Source of the DNA: Winogradskyella litoriviva
Lineage (GTDB): Bacteria > Bacteroidota > Bacteroidia > Flavobacteriales > Flavobacteriaceae
NCBI RefSeq assembly: GCF_013249065.1
Contig: NZ_JABRWQ010000003.1
Span: 248,001-312,000 of the forward strand
Reading direction: 5' to 3'
Length of the DNA: 64,000 nt
The notes below the pieces were generated by a model that saw nothing but the letters and a program-made list of their open reading frames with translations, was not told where the DNA came from and made no database searches. Each line of letters opens with the position of its first letter. Positions within the stretch are counted from its first letter, which is position 1. Shown piece by piece: positions 39,600-49,586 of the stretch. Made by a program: the position numbers and the translations under genes.

Positions 39600-42230
39600 C
39601 TACTTCAAACTAGTTAAACTCGCTTTTATCGTTTCTATCTTAGCCAAAGCATCAGCTTCTTTCTTTTTCTCAGAAGCGACTACTTGTTCTGGTGCACCTG
39701 CAACAAAACGCTCATTAGATAATTTCTTTTGAACAGATTTAAGGAAACCTTCAGTGTAGTTTAATTCTTCTGTTAATTTCTTTATCTCGGCTTCAACATC
39801 AATACTGCCTTCCATAGGAATAAAGTATTCGTTAGATTTTACTCTATACGTTAAAGCGCCTTCTACAGTTTCGGTTACGTAATCAAAAGACTCTAAGTTT
39901 CCTAATTTAGAAATAACAGCATCAAACGTTTTATTTACATTTTCGTTATTTACAACAGAAAAACCTATAGCATCTTTAAAAGCAATATTCTTTTGCTTTC
40001 TTATATTTCTAATTCCAGAAATAACTTCAGTTGCAAATTCAAATTCTGAAATCAAAGTTTCATTAATTGGTTTTGTTACTGGCCATTTTGCAACTATTAA
40101 AGCTTCTTCTGGTGTTCTTTTAGTAATTGTTTGCCAAATTTCTTCTGTGATAAATGGCATAAATGGATGAACCACTTTTAAAATATCTTCAAAAATAGAT
40201 ATTACAGCAGTATATGTTTTTGAATCGATTGGCTGTTGGTAAGCAGGTTTTACAATCTCTAATAACCAAGAGGCAAAATCATCATATACCAATTTATAAA
40301 TAGCCATTAAAGCATCAGACAATCTGTATTTACTAAAGTGGTCTTCAATCTCTATCAGTACTTTTTGAAACTTAGACTCAAACCACTCAATTGCTACTGC
40401 GCTAGATTCTGGTTGCTCCATATCTGCAACTTCCCACAAATTGGTTAAGTAGAATGCAGACCATATCTTATTACCTAAGCCTTTTCCTTGTTGGCAAAGG
40501 GCTTCATCAAACATTAAATCGTTTCCGGCTGCCGAACTCAATAGTAATCCTACTCTAACACCATCTGCGCTATAATCTTCAATTAACTTTAGAGCATCTG
40601 GTGAATTCCCTAGAGATTTAGACATTTTTCGCCTTTGTTTATCTCTAACTAAACCAGTTAAATAAACGTTTTCAAAAGGTTTTTCGTCTTTATACTCGTA
40701 ACCAGCAATAATCATACGTGCTACCCAAAAGAATAAAATGTCTGGTCCTGTAACCAAATCGTTTGTTGGATAATAATATTTTATGTCGCTGTTTTCTGGG
40801 TTTCTGATACCATCAAAAACACTCATTGGCCACAACCAAGAACTAAACCAAGTATCTAAAGCATCAGTATCTTGTTTTAGGTCTTCTATTTTTAAAGCTG
40901 AATTATTAGTCTTCTCTTGTGCTAATTTTAAAGCATCTTCAATATTTTCTGCAACTACGAAATCTTCTTTTCCATCGCCATAGAAAAAGGCAGGAATTTG
41001 TTGTCCCCAAAGTAACTGTCGCGAGATATTCCAATCACGAATATTCTCCATCCAATGACGATAGGTGTTTTCAAATTTCTTTGGAAATAATTTTACATCA
41101 CCCGTTTTTAAAACAGCATCGATAGCAGGTTTTGCTAAATCTTCCATTTTTAAAAACCATTGATCACTTAATCTTGGTTCTATAACTGCTTTTGTACGTT
41201 CTGAAGTTCCTACTTTATTAAGGTGATTTTCAGTTTTTACTAAAACTCCTGTTTCTTCTAATTCTTTAGCTACAGCTTTTCTTGCTACAAAACGATCTTG
41301 CCCTTCAAATTGCAATCCGAAGCTATTTAAACTCGCATCTTCATTGAAGATATCTATTACCTCTAAATTGTGTTTATCTCCTAAAACTTTATCGTTCTCA
41401 TCATGAGCAGGTGTTACTTTTAAGCAACCTGTACCAAATTCAACATCTACATATTCATCTTCTATAATAGGAATAACACGTCCACAAATAGGAACTATCG
41501 CTTTTTTACCTTTTAAATGCGTAAAACGCTCGTCATTTGGGTTAATACAAATGGCTGTATCTCCAAATATAGTCTCTGGCCTTGTGGTTGCAATGGTTAA
41601 CTTTTCATCGCTTCCTTCAATTTTATATTCCAAATAATACAATAAGCCTTGTTTCTCAACATGGATTACTTCTTCGTCCGATAATGTGGTTTTAGCTTCT
41701 GGATCCCAATTTACCATTCGGTAGCCTCTATAAATTAAGCCTTTGTTATACAAATCAACAAACACCTTAATTACAGCTTCAGACATATCATCGTCCATGG
41801 TAAATTTGGTTCTGTCCCAATCACAAGAACAGCCTAATTTCTTCAGTTGTTCTAAAATTACGCCTCCATATTCTTCCGTCCATTCCCAAGCGTGTTCTAA
41901 AAATTCTTCTCGAGATAAATCGTTTTTATCTATCCCTTGAGCCTTCAATTTAGCAACAACCTTAGCTTCCGTAGCAATAGATGCGTGATCTGTACCAGGA
42001 ACCCAACATGCATTTTTACCCAATAAACGTGCGCGTCTAATTAACACATCTTGAATGGTATTATTTAACATATGTCCCATATGTAATATTCCTGTAACGT
42101 TTGGAGGAGGAATAACAATGGTGTATGGTTCTCTTTCATCTGGTGTAGAGTGAAAGTATTTATGCTCCATCCAGTAATTGTACCATTTACTTTCTGCAGA
42201 CTGAGCATTATATTTTGATGGAATTTCCAT
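39600..42230 (-). CDS. valS: Valyl-tRNA synthetase
   Basis: This class I synthetase of 876 residues charges tRNA-Val. The HIGH motif appears as [14 protein letters not shown] (about residues 40-53), the editing domain includes [17 protein letters not shown], and KMSKS is at 535-539 ([13 protein letters not shown]). The anticodon domain and a C-terminal coiled coil ([20 protein letters not shown]) follow. The upstream reading in another frame is a shadow. Confidence 0.98.
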   Translation of the reverse strand: MEIPSKYNAQSAESKWYNYWMEHKYFHSTPDEREPYTIVIPPPNVTGILHMGHMLNNTIQDVLIRRARLLGKNACWVPGTDHASIATEAKVVAKLKAQGIDKNDLSREEFLEHAWEWTEEYGGVILEQLKKLGCSCDWDRTKFTMDDDMSEAVIKVFVDLYNKGLIYRGYRMVNWDPEAKTTLSDEEVIHVEKQGLLYYLEYKIEGSDEKLTIATTRPETIFGDTAICINPNDERFTHLKGKKAIVPICGRVIPIIEDEYVDVEFGTGCLKVTPAHDENDKVLGDKHNLEVIDIFNEDASLNSFGLQFEGQDRFVARKAVAKELEETGVLVKTENHLNKVGTSERTKAVIEPRLSDQWFLKMEDLAKPAIDAVLKTGDVKLFPKKFENTYRHWMENIRDWNISRQLLWGQQIPAFFYGDGKEDFVVAENIEDALKLAQEKTNNSALKIEDLKQDTDALDTWFSSWLWPMSVFDGIRNPENSDIKYYYPTNDLVTGPDILFFWVARMIIAGYEYKDEKPFENVYLTGLVRDKQRRKMSKSLGNSPDALKLIEDYSADGVRVGLLLSSAAGNDLMFDEALCQQGKGLGNKIWSAFYLTNLWEVADMEQPESSAVAIEWFESKFQKVLIEIEDHFSKYRLSDALMAIYKLVYDDFASWLLEIVKPAYQQPIDSKTYTAVISIFEDILKVVHPFMPFITEEIWQTITKRTPEEALIVAKWPVTKPINETLISEFEFATEVISGIRNIRKQKNIAFKDAIGFSVVNNENVNKTFDAVISKLGNLESFDYVTETVEGALTYRVKSNEYFIPMEGSIDVEAEIKKLTEELNYTEGFLKSVQKKLSNERFVAGAPEQVVASEKKKEADALAKIETIKASLTSLK

Positions 42231-42259
42231 GTTTGGTATCGTTTTTGTAATATAACTGA

Positions 42260-42267
42260 CAAAAGTA
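42260..42267 (-). promoter_or_regulatory. -7 box (TACTTTTG) for valS
   Basis: On the minus strand TACTTTTG matches TAnnTTTG exactly and lies 30 bases before the valS start codon. No clear -33 TTG is present. Confidence 0.45.
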
Positions 42268-42424
42268 CTTATAATTCCTATTTCGAAAAATTATTAGAGT
42301 AATAATATGGCTTCCTATCCTTAAATTCTGTTAAATAAGGAGTATTACATCTAATAAATTTTGTTAGGAATTAAAAAGTAACTAGTTTTGAATAATCAAT
42401 TTTAGAATAAAATTTAAAATAAAA

Positions 42425-42853
42425 ATGATGAAAAATGTATTAGTAGTAGTATTCGTAGGCCTAATGAGTTTAGGCGTTTTTGCGCAAGATACACAAGCAA
42501 AAATAGAATTTAAGACCACAACAATCGATTACGGAACCATTGAAAAAGGATCAGATGGAAAAAGGACATTTGAATTTACTAACACTGGTGATGCACCTTT
42601 GATAATTGAAAATGCAAAATCTACTTGCGGATGTACAGTTCCTAGTTGGCCTAAAAAACCTATTCTACCAGGAGAATCTGGGGAAATAGTAGTAAAATAT
42701 AATACAAGTAGATTAAACAAAATTGCAAAGACAATTACAGTTACCACAAATTCGAATCCAAAAACTATAGCTCTTAGAATTAAGGGTATGGTTGTAGACT
42801 CTAATAAGGCAAGTGTTTTAGAAAAGAAAAGCAAAAGTTTGATTGAAGAATAA
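42425..42853 (+). CDS. DUF1573 domain protein, exported
   Basis: The protein has 142 residues with a signal peptide (MKNVLVVVFVGLMSLGVFAQ). The DUF1573 core follows: IDYGTIEKGSDGKRTFEFTNTGDAPL, IIENAKSTCGCTVPSWPKKPILPGESGEI and ITVTTNSNPKT. DUF1573 is an Ig-like (ASH-type) domain common in Bacteroidetes with unknown function. The CGC motif is conserved in the family. The ATG at 42428 is an equally good start. It is monocistronic. Confidence 0.85.
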   Translation: MMKNVLVVVFVGLMSLGVFAQDTQAKIEFKTTTIDYGTIEKGSDGKRTFEFTNTGDAPLIIENAKSTCGCTVPSWPKKPILPGESGEIVVKYNTSRLNKIAKTITVTTNSNPKTIALRIKGMVVDSNKASVLEKKSKSLIEE

Positions 42854-42875
42854 TTAATCTCTACTTTTAAAATGT

Positions 42876-42907
42876 AAAAGAGTTCTCATTTAGAGGACTC
42901 TTTTTTT
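42876..42907 (+). terminator. Terminator after the DUF1573 gene
   Basis: AAGAGTTCTC pairs with GAGGACTCTT (one mismatch pair) across a 5-base loop, followed by seven T residues. Confidence 0.82.
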
Positions 42908-42969
42908 ATACATTTATATCATAATTACATTAGAATTTTCAGACCTTAGCATTTTAAAACGTATAGCAA

Positions 42970-44160
42970 ATGCCAAAAATATCAAATAAGGGTATTCACA
43001 TGCCAGAATCTCCAATAAGAAAATTGGTTCCTTATGCTGAAGCAGCTCAAAAAAAAGGGAAAAACATTTACTATTTAAATATTGGTCAGCCAGATATAAA
43101 AACGCCTAAAATAGCTTTAGATGCAGTTAAAAAGAGTACTATAGATATTTTAGCGTATTCACGTTCTGAAGGTTCTGAAACTTACAGAATAAAAATTGCT
43201 GAATACTACAAACGCAATCATATTAATGTTACACATAATGATATTATTGTAACTACAGGAGGCAGCGAAGCTCTATTATTTGCTTTTGGTAGTATAATGG
43301 ATGAGCATGATGAAATTATTATACCTGAGCCATTTTATGCAAATTATAATGGATTTTCAACGTCCTCTGGCATTAATGTGGTTCCTGTAATTTCTAAAAT
43401 TGAAGATAACTTTGCTCTTCCTCCAATTGAAGAATTTGAAAAATTAATAACACCCAAAACCAAAGCTATATTAATTTGTAACCCAGGAAATCCAACAGGT
43501 TACTTATATTCTAAAGAAGAAATAAAACAATTGGCTGCCATTGTAAAAAAACACGATTTATTTTTAATAGCAGATGAAGTTTATAGAGAATTTGTTTATG
43601 ATGGCATTGAGCATTACTCTATTTTACAAGAACCAGGTTTAGAAGAACACGCTATTGTAATCGATTCTGTCTCTAAACGCTATAGTATGTGTGGTGCTCG
43701 TATAGGTTATTTAGTTTCTAAAAATAAAGAATTTATAAAAACAGCATTAAAATTTGCTCAAGCCAGATTAAGCCCACCTTCTTTGGCTCAAATTGCTAGT
43801 GAAGCAGCATTAGATACACCACAAAGTTATTTTGATGATGTAAAGCAAGAATATGTAAAACGCCGAAATGTTTTAATTGAAGAATTAAAAAAGATTGAAG
43901 GTGTAAAAGTTGCCAAACCAAATGGTGCATTTTATTGTATTGCAGAATTACCAGTTAAAAACTCTGATGACTTTGCCAAATGGCTCTTAGAATCCTTTGA
44001 TTATAATAACGATACGGTAATGGTTGCTCCTGCTGCTGGCTTCTACTCAACTCCAGGTGTTGGTTTAAACCAAATTAGAATTGCATATGTATTAAATGAA
44101 GAGAGTTTAAGAACTTCAGTTAAAATTTTAAAAGAAGCTTTAAAAGCATATAAGGACTAA
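42970..44160 (+). CDS. Pyridoxal-phosphate aminotransferase, class I
   Basis: The protein has 396 residues with the fold-type I aminotransferase pattern: NIGQPDIKTP, TTGGSEALLFAF, CNPGNPTGYLYS, IADEVYREFVY, the PLP lysine K236 in SVSKRYSMCGARIGY, and an arginine in NQIRIAYVL that binds the substrate carboxylate. It resembles AspC-like aspartate or aromatic aminotransferases of the I-gamma type. Its stop codon shares one base with the murB start (TAATG), so the two are coupled. Exact substrate is not evident. Confidence 0.88.
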   Translation: MPKISNKGIHMPESPIRKLVPYAEAAQKKGKNIYYLNIGQPDIKTPKIALDAVKKSTIDILAYSRSEGSETYRIKIAEYYKRNHINVTHNDIIVTTGGSEALLFAFGSIMDEHDEIIIPEPFYANYNGFSTSSGINVVPVISKIEDNFALPPIEEFEKLITPKTKAILICNPGNPTGYLYSKEEIKQLAAIVKKHDLFLIADEVYREFVYDGIEHYSILQEPGLEEHAIVIDSVSKRYSMCGARIGYLVSKNKEFIKTALKFAQARLSPPSLAQIASEAALDTPQSYFDDVKQEYVKRRNVLIEELKKIEGVKVAKPNGAFYCIAELPVKNSDDFAKWLLESFDYNNDTVMVAPAAGFYSTPGVGLNQIRIAYVLNEESLRTSVKILKEALKAYKD

Positions 44161-45173
44161 TGAATATTATTAATAACGCTTCTTTAAAATCATTTAACAC
44201 CTTTGGGATTGATGCCAAAGCGCAATCTTACTGTGATGTTACTTCTATTAATAAACTTAAAGAAATATTAAAAGAACATTACTCCAATCCCTTATTTATT
44301 TTAGGTGGTGGAAGCAATATGTTGCTCACCAAAAATATTGAAGCATTAGTTCTTCATATCAATTTAAAAGGGATAGAAATAGTTAGTGAAACTGAATCTA
44401 CAGTTATTATAAAGGCTATGGCAGGTGAAAACTGGCATAATTTTGTCCTTTGGTGTTTAAAGCATAATTATGGAGGTATAGAAAATTTATCCCTAATACC
44501 AGGTAATATTGGCACTGCTCCAATTCAAAATATTGGTGCATATGGTGTAGAACTAAAAGATGTATTTCATAGCTGTGAAGCCATTAATATTAAAAATCAA
44601 AATTCAAGAACCTTTTTAAAATCAGAATGTAATTTTGGTTATAGAGAATCTATTTTTAAACAAGATTTAAAAGGACAATATATTATTACAAGTGTAACTA
44701 TTGAGTTAACAAAAAACACGCACCAATTACATACTGACTATGGTGTTATTAAAAATGAATTAGACATTAATAGAATAAAAAAACCAACAATTCAAGATAT
44801 ATCAAATGCCATAATAGCTATTAGACAAAGTAAGTTACCAGACCCAAAAGAGATTGGAAATAGTGGTAGCTTTTTTAAAAACCCAATTATATCAGCTGAG
44901 GAATTTGCAGTATTACACCAAAATTTCCCAGAAGTACCATCATATAAAATTTCTGAAGACAAGATAAAAGTGCCTGCTGGTTGGTTAATTGAAAAAGCTG
45001 GCTTTAAAGGGAAACGATTTAATGATTATGGTGTTCATAATAAACAAGCTTTAGTTTTAGTAAATTATGGGAATGCAACAGGAAAAGAGATTTTTGAATT
45101 GGCACAATTAATTCAGAAAACTATAAAGAGACTCTTTAATATAACCATTGAGACGGAAGTTAATATAATATAA
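44160..45173 (+). CDS. murB: UDP-N-acetylenolpyruvoylglucosamine reductase MurB
   Basis: MurB is the FAD enzyme that reduces enolpyruvyl-UDP-GlcNAc to UDP-MurNAc. FAD-binding motifs are LFILGGGSNMLL and LSLIPGNIGTAPIQNIGAYG. The catalytic serine is in GNSGSFFKNPIIS, and PAGWLIEKAGFKGKR and the HNKQALVLVNYG terminus follow. At 337 residues with an inserted GYRESIF region it is the longer E. coli-like type I MurB. Confidence 0.95.
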   Translation: MNIINNASLKSFNTFGIDAKAQSYCDVTSINKLKEILKEHYSNPLFILGGGSNMLLTKNIEALVLHINLKGIEIVSETESTVIIKAMAGENWHNFVLWCLKHNYGGIENLSLIPGNIGTAPIQNIGAYGVELKDVFHSCEAINIKNQNSRTFLKSECNFGYRESIFKQDLKGQYIITSVTIELTKNTHQLHTDYGVIKNELDINRIKKPTIQDISNAIIAIRQSKLPDPKEIGNSGSFFKNPIISAEEFAVLHQNFPEVPSYKISEDKIKVPAGWLIEKAGFKGKRFNDYGVHNKQALVLVNYGNATGKEIFELAQLIQKTIKRLFNITIETEVNII

Positions 45174-45176
45174 AAC

Positions 45177-45206
45177 AAAAGTCCCAATTTTTAGATTGGG
45201 ACTTTT
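45177..45206 (+). terminator. Terminator after murB
   Basis: AAAAGTCCCAAT pairs perfectly with ATTGGGACTTTT across a 6-base loop. Confidence 0.85.
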
Positions 45207-45334
45207 GAATTTAGAATAATTTTTTTTGAATATGCTATTAATCAATCTCCTGTGAAGTAAAAACCATTCTAAAACTATATTTAGGATACCTATATTATAG
45301 TCTATTTATTTATATTTACGATTATAAATCCTTT

Positions 45335-45916
45335 TTGGATCTTTTTAAAAGAAAAAAAACAAACTTTAACACTTTGAGCATATCACCAATAGAGCAAAAA
45401 ATAATCAACTTACTCCAAAAAGGAGATAAGCGAGCATTAAACCTACTATATGAAAATTACTCAAATAGCTTATATGGTGTTATTTTAAAAATAACTATCA
45501 ACGAAGAAATTGCGCAAGATGCTCTGCAAGAAACTTTCATTAAGGTTTGGAAAAATGCCTCAAAATACGACCCATCAAAAGCCAAACTATTTACATGGTT
45601 GTTTCGTATTGCTAGAAATACAGCTATTGATAAACTAAGAAGTTTTAATAATCGTTATCATAAAGAAATCCAAATTGACACTTCTGACGTATATATCTTA
45701 CCAACATCGAATTTAAATCAAGATGTTTTAGACATTAAAGAACATGTTGGAAGACTAGAAGAAAAGTACCAAATAGTGCTAGACGCTCTGTTTTTTCAAG
45801 GGATGACGCAACAAGAAGCCAGTGACGAATTAGAGATTCCACTTGGTACAATTAAATCTAGATTAAAAATAGGACTACGTGAACTTAAAAAAGTTTACAA
45901 TCCAGAAAATAATTAA
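45335..45916 (+). CDS. ECF-type RNA polymerase sigma factor with adjacent anti-sigma
   Basis: The protein has 193 residues. Region 2 (LYENYSNSLYGVILKI, DALQETFIKVWKNASKYDPSKAKLFTWLFRIARNTAIDKLR) and region 4 (GMTQQEASDELEIPLGTIKSRLKIGLRELK) are clear. It belongs with the SigK/ECF-like group that pairs with RskA-type anti-sigmas, which follows 2 bases later. No ATG precedes region 2; the start is a TTG at 45335, or a second TTG at 45374. TATATTTA (45311-45318) may be its -7 box. Confidence 0.9.
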   Translation: MDLFKRKKTNFNTLSISPIEQKIINLLQKGDKRALNLLYENYSNSLYGVILKITINEEIAQDALQETFIKVWKNASKYDPSKAKLFTWLFRIARNTAIDKLRSFNNRYHKEIQIDTSDVYILPTSNLNQDVLDIKEHVGRLEEKYQIVLDALFFQGMTQQEASDELEIPLGTIKSRLKIGLRELKKVYNPENN

Positions 45917-45918
45917 TC

Positions 45919-46713
45919 ATGGAAAAAAAATTACATACTTTTTTAAACTCTAACTTACTTAATAAGTATTTGGTTGGAGATACTTCTTTAGAAGAAACTA
46001 AAGAGGTAGAACATTTTATTTCAAATTATCCTGAAGCAGCAGCAGCTTATGAAAAACTTCAAGATAACTTAGAGATTATTGCTAAAGCAGGTGCTGTTGA
46101 TGTACCTAATTATATTTTAGACGATATTTTAGAGTCTTTAGATGAAAATAATAATACCAAAGTAATTCAATTGGTACAAAGCAAAAGAACATCTTGGTAC
46201 AGTATTGCCGCAAGCGCAGCAGCCATTTTGTTTGCCGCAACATCGTTTTTCCTATATCAAAAAAATATGGAATTAAACAATGAGAACAATGTCGTTGTTG
46301 ATGAAATATATGATTTACGTAGCGATATAGAATCTAATAATTCTAAATTAGATGAATTATCTAGAGAGTTAATGAAACTTAACAATCCAGATGCAAAAAA
46401 ATACGTTATCAATGGTAATGAATATGCAAAAAACTTAAAAACAGTAGCATACATTAATCCAATAGAAAAAACATCTATGATCGATGTAATTACATTACCT
46501 CAATTACCAAAAGAACAGCATTACCAAATTTGGGCAGAAATGCAAGATAAAATGGTAAACTTAGGCATATTAGATGAGTCGGACCGTAAGTTGAAACAAA
46601 TTCCATATATGGAAGATGCTTTAGCACTTAGTATTAAAATTGGAACTGTAGGAGACAATACCACGGAAGACGATACAGAAGTAGCTGAAATTTCATTAAA
46701 AGATGAAAATTAA
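45919..46713 (+). CDS. Membrane anti-sigma factor (RskA-like)
   Basis: The protein has 264 residues. The N-terminal cytoplasmic part (LLNKYLVGDTSLEETKEVEHFISNYPEAAAAYEKL) has the anti-sigma zinc-less helical form. One membrane helix lies at about residues 94-112 (YSIAASAAAILFAATSFFLY). The periplasmic RskA domain shows ITLPQLPKEQHYQIWAEM and LALSIKIG. It should hold the sigma factor encoded 2 bases upstream at the membrane until a periplasmic signal releases it. What the signal is cannot be told here. Confidence 0.88.
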   Translation: MEKKLHTFLNSNLLNKYLVGDTSLEETKEVEHFISNYPEAAAAYEKLQDNLEIIAKAGAVDVPNYILDDILESLDENNNTKVIQLVQSKRTSWYSIAASAAAILFAATSFFLYQKNMELNNENNVVVDEIYDLRSDIESNNSKLDELSRELMKLNNPDAKKYVINGNEYAKNLKTVAYINPIEKTSMIDVITLPQLPKEQHYQIWAEMQDKMVNLGILDESDRKLKQIPYMEDALALSIKIGTVGDNTTEDDTEVAEISLKDEN

Positions 46714-46742
46714 ATAGCACTGATTATTTATAATAAAAATAA

Positions 46743-46776
46743 AAAAGAGGCACAATAGTAATATTGTGCCTCTTTT
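46743..46776. terminator. Bidirectional terminator between the anti-sigma gene and aquaporin
   Basis: AAAAGAGGCACAATA pairs perfectly with TATTGTGCCTCTTTT around a 4-base loop. Confidence 0.88.
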
Positions 46777-46792
46777 CTATTTAGAATAAAAC

Positions 46793-47479
46793 CTACTCTT
46801 TTTCAAATAGTGTTTTATGAATTATACCTCCAATAATAGCACCCAATATAGGAGCAATCCAAAATAACCAAACTTGCGATAAATAATCTCCATCAGCAAA
46901 AATAGCTTGACTTAAAGATCTAGCCGGATTAACAGATGTATTTGTAATAGGAATACTTATTAAATGTATTAAAGTTAAAGCTAATCCTATAGCAATAGGA
47001 GCAAAACCTTTAGGTGCTCTAAAATTTGTGCTTCCAAGAATAACAATTAAAAAGAACGCAGTTAAAACAACCTCAGCAATTAAAGCAGACATCATATTAT
47101 AACCATCAGGCGATAAATTATCATAACCATTAGCTGCAAAACCACCTACAGTTTCAAAATCTGATTTTCCTGAAACTATTAAATACAATACGCCTGCGGC
47201 AACAATTGCACCAACAACTTGCGCTATAATATAGCCTATTAAATCTTTAGCTTCAAATTTCCCACCAGCCCAAAGTCCAATAGATACGGCAGGATTAAAA
47301 TGACCTCCAGAAATATGACCAACAGCATAGGCCATAGTTAATACTGTAAGTCCAAATGCTAAAGCAACACCTACAAATCCAATTCCTAATTCCGGAAAAC
47401 CAGCAGCAAAAATTGCACTACCACAACCTCCAAAAACAAGCCAAAAGGTTCCAAAGAATTCTGCAAATAATTTTTTCAT
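46793..47479 (-). CDS. aqpZ: Aquaporin Z-type water channel
   Basis: The protein has 228 residues, six membrane helices and the two NPA half-helices ([13 protein letters not shown] and [15 protein letters not shown]). The selectivity filter suits a water-selective AqpZ rather than GlpF: the residue after the second NPA is Arg, and His is expected in LIHLISIP. The start [22 protein letters not shown] is typical. It is monocistronic. Confidence 0.94.
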   Translation of the reverse strand: MKKLFAEFFGTFWLVFGGCGSAIFAAGFPELGIGFVGVALAFGLTVLTMAYAVGHISGGHFNPAVSIGLWAGGKFEAKDLIGYIIAQVVGAIVAAGVLYLIVSGKSDFETVGGFAANGYDNLSPDGYNMMSALIAEVVLTAFFLIVILGSTNFRAPKGFAPIAIGLALTLIHLISIPITNTSVNPARSLSQAIFADGDYLSQVWLFWIAPILGAIIGGIIHKTLFEKE

Positions 47480-47584
47480 AATTGATAAATTAATTAGTTA
47501 ATATTATACGTTTAATAGTAATAAGACACAATATCAGCAAGTTAAGTCACACAAGATTACAACAAGGATTCTAAGTAAAAGTAT

Positions 47585-47592
47585 TATCTTTG
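47585..47592 (+). promoter_or_regulatory. -7 box (TATCTTTG) for the small cysteine-rich protein gene
   Basis: This is an exact TAnnTTTG match, 19 bases before the ATG at 47611. No -33 TTG is seen at the usual distance. Confidence 0.5.
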
Positions 47593-47610
47593 TTGAAAAT
47601 TTTTCATTGT

Positions 47611-47814
47611 ATGAAATTACTACTTATTACACTTGTATTATTGGCTATAGGTGTAGCCGGAATTGCTATTAAAATCTGGGCAAAAAAAGATGGTAAATTT
47701 GCAGGTACTTGTGCAAGCCAAAATCCTATGCTTAACAAAGAAGGGGAAGCTTGTGGATTTTGCGGAAAAACTCCAGATCAATATAAAGATTGTAGTGAAC
47801 CTCAACATTCTTAA
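47611..47814 (+). CDS. Small membrane-anchored cysteine-rich protein
   Basis: The protein has 67 residues from the ATG at 47611. One membrane helix (KLLLITLVLLAIGVAGIAIKIW) is followed by a short exposed tail with four cysteines (GTCASQNP, GEACGFCGK, YKDCSE). The CxxC plus two flanking cysteines could bind a metal or form disulfides. Similar short proteins are often annotated as membrane or secreted protein in flavobacteria. The glycosyltransferase gene starts 6 bases later. The longer reading from a TTG at 47590 runs through the promoter and is unlikely. Confidence 0.7.
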   Translation: MKLLLITLVLLAIGVAGIAIKIWAKKDGKFAGTCASQNPMLNKEGEACGFCGKTPDQYKDCSEPQHS

Positions 47815-47820
47815 GTTTTA

Positions 47821-48933
47821 ATGACATTTACCACAATACTGTTCTACGCATTTATTGCAGTAGTTGTAATTCAATTGATTTATTACACTAGTTTCCTATT
47901 TTCATTTGCAATAAAACGCTCAGAAACAAGATTAAAAAAACAGATGCCTATTTCTGTTATTATCTGCGCAAAAAATGAAGCAAAAAATATAGAAAAAAAT
48001 CTACCTAATATCTTAAACCAAGATTATTCTAATTTTCAGATAGTTCTGGTTAATGATAGTTCTAGTGATAACACTTTAGATATTATGGAGGCTTTTGCAT
48101 CTACTAACCCAAATATTAAAATTGTAGATGTTAAAAGTAATGAAGCCTTTTGGGGAAATAAAAAATATGCTTTAACATTAGGTATAAAAGCATCTAGCCA
48201 TGATTTTTTAGTGTTTACAGATGCAGATTGCATACCTGCATCTAACAAATGGTTAATGCAAATGAGCGCTCATTTTTCTAATAAAAAATCAATTGTATTG
48301 GGCTATGGCGCTTATGCTAAAAAGAAATATTCCTTTTTAAACAAAATTATAAGATACGAAACCGTATTGACTGCACTTCAATATTTCTCGTATGCCAAGC
48401 TAGGACTACCATATATGGGAGTTGGTCGTAATATGGCTTACAGAAAAGAACTATTTTTTAATAATTGCGGTTTCAATAATCATATGACTATTAAATCTGG
48501 TGATGATGATTTATTTATAAACGAAGTCGCAAATTCATCTAATACAGCTTTATGCTTTTCAAAAGAAAGTTTTACAATTTCTGAGGCTAAACCTTCATTT
48601 GGAGCATGGATACTTCAGAAAAGAAGACATATTAGTACAGCTAGACTATATAAATATAAACATCAGTTTTTATTAGGCCTATTTTACGGTAGCCAATTAT
48701 TATTTTGGACACTAAGTATCTCTTTATTATTATTGAATTTTTCTTGGCAATGGATTGCTGCTTTAACAGGGTTTCGTTTTATAATACAATGGCTAACTTT
48801 TGGACTTACCGCTAAGAAATTTGGAGAAACCGACTTAATTTTACTTACTCCTCTTTTAGAATTATTTTTAATTACTACACAATTAAGTATCTTTATTGCT
48901 AATATGATATCTAAGCCTAAACATTGGAAATAA
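47821..48933 (+). CDS. Membrane glycosyltransferase, family 2
   Basis: The protein has 370 residues. An N-terminal membrane helix (about 3-25) is followed by a GT-A domain: ISVIICAKNEAKNIEKNL, VLVNDSSSDNTLDIM, the metal-binding DxD as VFTDADCIPAS, and QXXRW-like QKRRHISTARLY. Two or three C-terminal helices (about 285-365) follow. It adds a sugar on the cytoplasmic face; acceptor unknown. Its 3-prime end overlaps the start of an ECF sigma gene by 10 bases. Confidence 0.88.
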   Translation: MTFTTILFYAFIAVVVIQLIYYTSFLFSFAIKRSETRLKKQMPISVIICAKNEAKNIEKNLPNILNQDYSNFQIVLVNDSSSDNTLDIMEAFASTNPNIKIVDVKSNEAFWGNKKYALTLGIKASSHDFLVFTDADCIPASNKWLMQMSAHFSNKKSIVLGYGAYAKKKYSFLNKIIRYETVLTALQYFSYAKLGLPYMGVGRNMAYRKELFFNNCGFNNHMTIKSGDDDLFINEVANSSNTALCFSKESFTISEAKPSFGAWILQKRRHISTARLYKYKHQFLLGLFYGSQLLFWTLSISLLLLNFSWQWIAALTGFRFIIQWLTFGLTAKKFGETDLILLTPLLELFLITTQLSIFIANMISKPKHWK

Positions 48934-49469
48934 AAGAAGCCATTACCAAAGCAAAAAACAAAGAACAAATTGCATTCAATTTTCTCTTAGATACTTTTTG
49001 GAACGATGTTTATTCATTTCAGTTAAATCGTACGCATAACGAAAATGATGCTGAAGACATTACCATCCAAACATTCTCTAAAGCTTTTGATAAAATTGAC
49101 ACCTATAAACAAGAGTATAAGTTTAAAACTTGGCTGATAACCATTTCTAAAAACATTCATATTGATTTAGTTAGAAAACAAAAAAAAACAATCAATAATA
49201 CATCTAAAGATAATGATGATAATTACTTAGAGATTATTGATGACTCACCTACACCAGAAGACAAAATTATTACAGAACAAAATTTAGCAAAACTTCTTAG
49301 AGATATAAAAAAACTAAAACCTCATTATCAAGAAGTGATTAATTTAAGATATTTTCAAGAATTAAGTTACAAGGAAATATCTGAAGAACTTAAAGAGCCT
49401 ATAAACAATGTAAAGGTAAAACTACTTAGAGCAAAAAAACTATTGGCAGAAATTATAACTAAGTCCTAA
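48924..49469 (+). CDS. ECF-type RNA polymerase sigma factor
   Basis: The protein has 181 residues. Region 2 (FNFLLDTFWNDVYSFQLNR, AEDITIQTFSKAFDKIDTYKQEYKFKTWLITISKNIHIDLVRKQ) and region 4 (HYQEVINLRYFQELSYKEISEELKEPINNVKVKLLRAKKLL) are clear. It starts with TTG inside the end of the glycosyltransferase gene (10-base overlap). No anti-sigma gene is adjacent, unlike the other ECF gene in this window. Confidence 0.9.
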   Translation: MEIKEAITKAKNKEQIAFNFLLDTFWNDVYSFQLNRTHNENDAEDITIQTFSKAFDKIDTYKQEYKFKTWLITISKNIHIDLVRKQKKTINNTSKDNDDNYLEIIDDSPTPEDKIITEQNLAKLLRDIKKLKPHYQEVINLRYFQELSYKEISEELKEPINNVKVKLLRAKKLLAEIITKS

Positions 49470-49556
49470 ATTACAACCAAATTAATAAGGCTAGATAGCA
49501 TCAGTTTCTTAATCATTATCCTTTAAATCTAACAACAATTTTAATTATTTACTTTG

Positions 49557-49564
49557 TATCTTTG
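49557..49564 (+). promoter_or_regulatory. -7 box (TATCTTTG) for lipA
   Basis: This is an exact TAnnTTTG match 23 bases before the lipA ATG at 49587. A -33 element is not obvious. Confidence 0.55.
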
Positions 49565-49586
49565 CTTTTCAGAAATTGAATATTGC

